This document shows, piece after piece, positions 63,201 through 64,000 of a DNA stretch of 64,000 nucleotides. The DNA lies in contig NC_066847.1 in NCBI RefSeq assembly GCF_001640805.2, positions 24,047,504 through 24,111,503 of the forward strand, read 5' to 3'. Numbering within the stretch: the first letter of the stretch is position 1; each line of letters begins with the position of its first letter. The DNA is from Lates calcarifer. Taxonomy: Eukaryota > Chordata > Actinopteri > Centropomidae. Below the pieces are notes generated by a model. That model made no database searches, had not been told where the DNA came from, and worked only from the letters and a program-made list of their open reading frames with translations. Position numbers and translations under genes: made by a program.

Positions 63201-64000
63201 AAAAATGAAACATTCATGTAGTATTTAAAACTGGATTAAATCAGATCAGACAAAAAGCACCTTCCTGGTGCAACACTGACATGATCCCCTCGGTCTGACG
63301 TTAAACCAGCAGTCAGAGAAAAAGGACACAGTATGTTTCTTAATTTCATATAATTGGCATAATATCTGCAGCAGCTCTTTGCGTGCTCTACTTGTCACAT
63401 TAACACAGCCAGACAGTGACACCTGCTGTTAGGGAAGTGTAAGAAAATTGTTCTGCAAAACATAATTTACTGTGGAATATTCCTTTATCTAAACTAATAA
63501 TCAGAAAACAGCAAGGAAAACCATGCAGCGGGATTCAAAGTGATCAAAATCGTACATTTGCCCCTATAAAAGACAGACTGAAAGCTAAATTTCAGGGTCT
63601 AACTACTTAATGCATTTACTGAAACTGGTGTCATGTTATGCAGAAATCAGAATGCAAAGACATTAACTTTTCTATTTTCAGAATATTAGAAAATGTAATT
63701 AACCTAATGTAATGAATGTGCCCCTGGATCCCCCTTTTCTTCCACAATTCAAATCATTTGTTGGGCTACTTTCACCCAGTCTATTACAGCCAAAGCCTAC
63801 AATGAAGAACAAAAACTGGCTTGTGCAAATGGACACAAGAACATCCAGAAATCTTAACCATGAAATCATAATTCATTCATAAATTCAAAAGACAAGACAG
63901 ATAGGCTCACACACACTCTTAAACCACACGATTTAGTACCTGAGTTGTGTTTTGAGTTCATTGAAGCGCGGCCTCTTGCTGGGATCATAAGACCAACACT
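40950..64000 (-). CDS. ptk2: focal adhesion kinase, C-terminal part (partial at window edge)
   Basis: Cytoplasmic tyrosine kinase of integrin adhesions. Exons (minus): 63940-64000 (partial), 56985-57096, 50925-51002, 50590-50778, 49654-49779, 47030-47092, 45111-45150, 44240-44343, microexon 43918-43926, 42374-42529, 41772-41852, 41549-41634, 40950-41076; about 406 residues without the microexon. The window begins in the kinase C-lobe ([20 protein letters not shown]). Then come PR1 across an exon junction (EAPPK|PSRPGYP), QQQQMEEDQRWLEQEERLL, NQHIYQPVGKP (human Tyr861 site), PR2 (AAPPKKPPRPGA), EISPPPTANL (Ser910 site), DKVYENVTGLV (Tyr925, Grb2 site) and the four-helix FAT domain ending AVDAKNLLDVIDQSRLKMMA-QSRPH. 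The C-terminus matches FAK and not PYK2. A teleost duplicate (ptk2aa/ab) cannot be assigned. Confidence 0.96.
41158..41235. repeat. short teleost interspersed repeat fragment
   Basis: The words ggcactatgtgtagaaattt and 'gccccccagtggtagca' occur in this order in repeats scattered through fish introns. Only a fragment, in a ptk2 intron. Confidence 0.35.
43918..43926 (-). CDS. ptk2: ptk2 Pro-Trp-Arg microexon (9 nt)
   Basis: CCCTGGCGG is framed by an acceptor (ccctag) and a donor (gtaagc) and encodes Pro-Trp-Arg in phase 0. It sits between the exons ending NDGVK and beginning LQPQEIS. The neuronal FAK+ isoform of mammals has exactly a Pro-Trp-Arg insertion at this site. It would be missed by any open-frame search. 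Confidence 0.88.
43927..44239 (-). other. ptk2 intron before the Pro-Trp-Arg microexon
   Basis: About 0.3 kb. It starts with a CA tract immediately after the donor (gtacacacac; TG on the plus strand, 44215-44237) and includes a C/T-rich stretch (purine-rich on plus, 43950-44020) close to the microexon acceptor. Such elements commonly bind hnRNP L and PTB. Confidence 0.6.
44494..44620. repeat. degenerate MITE-like repeat (ggctgcaactaatgatt end)
   Basis: Begins cggctgcaactaatgattat, similar to the segment at 46304. This end is typical of a high-copy teleost DNA-transposon-derived repeat with A/T-rich interior. The other terminus is not clear. Confidence 0.45.
45727..45750. repeat. (CA)n microsatellite
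   Basis: Short perfect CA run in a ptk2 intron. Confidence 0.85.
46304..46480. repeat. degenerate MITE-like repeat (ggctgcaactaatgatt end)
   Basis: Starts tggctgcaactaatgatttt followed by cattatcaattaatctgctg, a recognisable opening of a teleost interspersed DNA element. Interior A/T-rich, downstream terminus unclear. Lies in a ptk2 intron. Confidence 0.5.
47093..49653 (-). other. ptk2 intron (2.6 kb)
   Basis: Contains short CA runs (for example 47732-47750 and 48255-48275) and a 25-nt poly(A) run at 49326-49350. Pyrimidine-rich tracts near 48100-48200 account for the long open frames there. No exon was recognised. Confidence 0.6.
49781..49811. repeat. (CA)n tract forming a ptk2 3' splice site
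   Basis: On the ptk2 sense strand this is a TG repeat running straight into the acceptor (tgtgtgtag) of exon 49654-49779. Further CA runs lie at 49928-49955 and near 50020. Confidence 0.9.
50245..50352 (+). repeat. 3' fragment of an L2/CR1-type LINE
   Basis: The order ccagggtgtaccccgcctct, cccaatgtgagctgggattg, gctccagccccctcgcagcc, then a 'gataagtgttataggtaatagatgga' tail is the familiar 3' end of L2-clade (Maui-like) LINEs in fish. Truncated and diverged, in a ptk2 intron. Confidence 0.65.
50590..50778 (-). CDS. ptk2: ptk2 exon with histidine-rich insert
   Basis: Phase-0 exon of 63 residues between MAGYPGPHTLPSV and GQDMVLWGSAME. It corresponds to the human segment with MAGSIYPGQASLLDQT and EIAMWQ. 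The middle, DTHHAHTHPRHHVHTHSHAQ, has nine His in twenty residues (a tenth follows at once) where human FAK has SWNHRPQE-type sequence. It lies in the flexible linker between PR1 and the Tyr861 region. Confidence 0.9.
51834..51872 (-). CDS. ptk2: candidate 39-nt ptk2 cassette exon (tyrosine-rich)
   Basis: A 13-residue phase-0 segment, VWSRESYYERLWK, is bounded by an acceptor (gtcggag preceded by a C17 tract) and a donor (AAG|gtagag). It lies in the intron between the two ptk2 exons that meet within PR1 and would insert without changing frame. I know no mammalian counterpart. It could be chance. Confidence 0.3.
51918..51934. repeat. poly(G) run
   Basis: Seventeen consecutive G on the plus strand (C on the ptk2 sense strand), 46 bp upstream in ptk2 sense of the 39-nt candidate exon. 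Confidence 0.9.
51935..54827 (-). other. ptk2 intronic sequence
   Basis: Purine-rich on the plus strand to about 52120, then mixed composition. AATAAA on the minus strand at 54571-54576 may serve the large candidate exon upstream. No other exon was recognised. Confidence 0.5.
54571..54576 (-). terminator. AATAAA downstream of the large candidate ptk2 exon
   Basis: Canonical poly(A) signal on the minus strand about 250 nt after the stop codon at 54828. It would allow the candidate exon to be an alternative last exon. Confidence 0.4.
54828..55739 (-). CDS. ptk2: candidate large alternative (terminal) ptk2 exon, Pro/Ser/His-rich
   Basis: A 303-residue open frame in ptk2 sense, inside the intron between exons 56985-57096 and 50925-51002. 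It is preceded by a strong acceptor (ctttctgtttgcag) exactly in phase 0. The first residues are PSRRPSLQPTFGL, so splicing from the upstream exon gives APPK|PSRRP, which recreates the PR1 SH3-binding site normally made as APPK|PSRPG. The rest is low-complexity, rich in Pro, Ser and His, with many PxxP motifs, and stops after CTIDIFNN. No convincing phase-0 donor was found, so it looks like an alternative last exon, with AATAAA at 54571. The product would be kinase plus a disordered tail, without the Tyr861/Tyr925 sites or FAT. It may be untranscribed; codon composition alone cannot prove it. Confidence 0.5.
   Translation of the reverse strand, partial: PSRRPSLQPTFGLDCLSAPPPHHHCHQNQRFASQLSLCLGNPHPSSPCTSSQLPTPPLYSSSLHFPHHFSYSPNPQPQSPPPQNKTLYNRAFSPHHAGLNSESQARPSLSPQFQTNLCSPPHTDSDSMSSGSCPYKINPSTNGHLLCSSQPMSNNSHSHPRHLSPLLSQSSSNLHSPLSRMSNVCPLTLQNIQHMSNSNLKIPLLPSFHHGCQTNPSTPLQPDSDPKTQHPAVQSCRRPPLVSPAPLTSCTLPSTNPHPHSQIPSFPVTTHTAFPIPCSERNMSRPLKAGGVLLRCTIDIFNN
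56912..56940. repeat. (CA)n microsatellite
   Basis: About 29 bp of CA, a TG tract in ptk2 sense, beginning about 45 nt after the donor of exon 56985-57096. Confidence 0.9.
57097..63939 (-). other. ptk2 intron (6.8 kb)
   Basis: Separates the kinase C-lobe exon from the exon starting STILEEEKVQQ. It contains a (CT)n run at 60125-60143 and a long (CA)n tract at 60174-60226. I see no exon, RNA gene or complete transposon. A conserved regulatory element cannot be excluded by eye. Confidence 0.6.
60174..60226. repeat. (CA)n microsatellite
   Basis: Perfect CA run of about 53 bp, the longest CA tract in the window. Confidence 0.95.

Noticed and set aside
1..64000. CRISPR arrays, operons, bacterial insertion sequences or endogenous retrovirus genes
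   Set aside because: None seen. Repeats are microsatellites and eukaryotic transposon remnants; no gag/pol/env-like frames were recognised.

Overview
The window is eukaryotic genomic DNA from a ray-finned fish, most likely a percomorph teleost. The evidence is short GT-AG introns, dense CA/TG microsatellites, teleost interspersed repeats, and recognisable vertebrate genes whose splice phases join cleanly. No bacterial, viral or CRISPR features were seen. All gene models below were built by eye from splice sites, reading phase and remembered family sequence; none was checked against transcripts.

Layout from left to right. A syndecan gene (sdc2-like, minus strand, five coding exons) fills 1.8-9.0 kb. 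The complete mitochondrial Mg2+ channel gene mrs2 (minus, eleven exons) runs from 22.4 to 11.8 kb. Its introns hold an intact non-autonomous hAT transposon (13.7-14.5 kb), an inverted pair of tRNA-Arg(TCG) genes (14.8 and 15.4 kb) and, in intron 4, a complete six-exon gene on the opposite strand (17.7-19.9 kb). That nested gene encodes a secreted integrin beta-1-like protein lacking the beta-I domain, the transmembrane helix and the cytoplasmic tail. Next comes an unrecognised minus-strand gene (about 23.8-27.0 kb) coding for an acidic protein with a threefold S-A-P-S-T-S/L-G-L repeat, with a TATA box and an E-box upstream. It lies head-to-head with clptm1l (plus, seventeen exons, 28.1-32.7 kb). 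A three-exon GPI-anchored Ly6/uPAR gene (plus, 35.5-38.0 kb) follows. From 40.9 kb to the window edge is the 3' part of ptk2 (focal adhesion kinase, minus), from the end of the kinase domain to the stop codon.

The ptk2 portion keeps the known C-terminal signalling elements: PR1, the Tyr861-type site, PR2, the Ser910-type site, the Tyr925-type Grb2 site and the FAT domain. It also has the 9-nt Pro-Trp-Arg microexon. Between the exons that build PR1 there are two unexplained phase-0 candidate exons. One is a 39-nt tyrosine-rich cassette. The other is a 0.9-kb Pro/Ser/His-rich exon with its own stop and poly(A) signal, which would make a kinase form without FAT.

The genes do not form an operon-like unit. 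The Ly6 gene beside ptk2 resembles the human 8q24.3 neighbourhood, and syndecan-2 is also on human 8q. The observations most worth checking are the nested beta-I-less integrin, the ptk2 candidate terminal exon, the unknown 23.8-27 kb gene, the inverted tRNA pair, and splice sites built directly out of CA/TG repeats.
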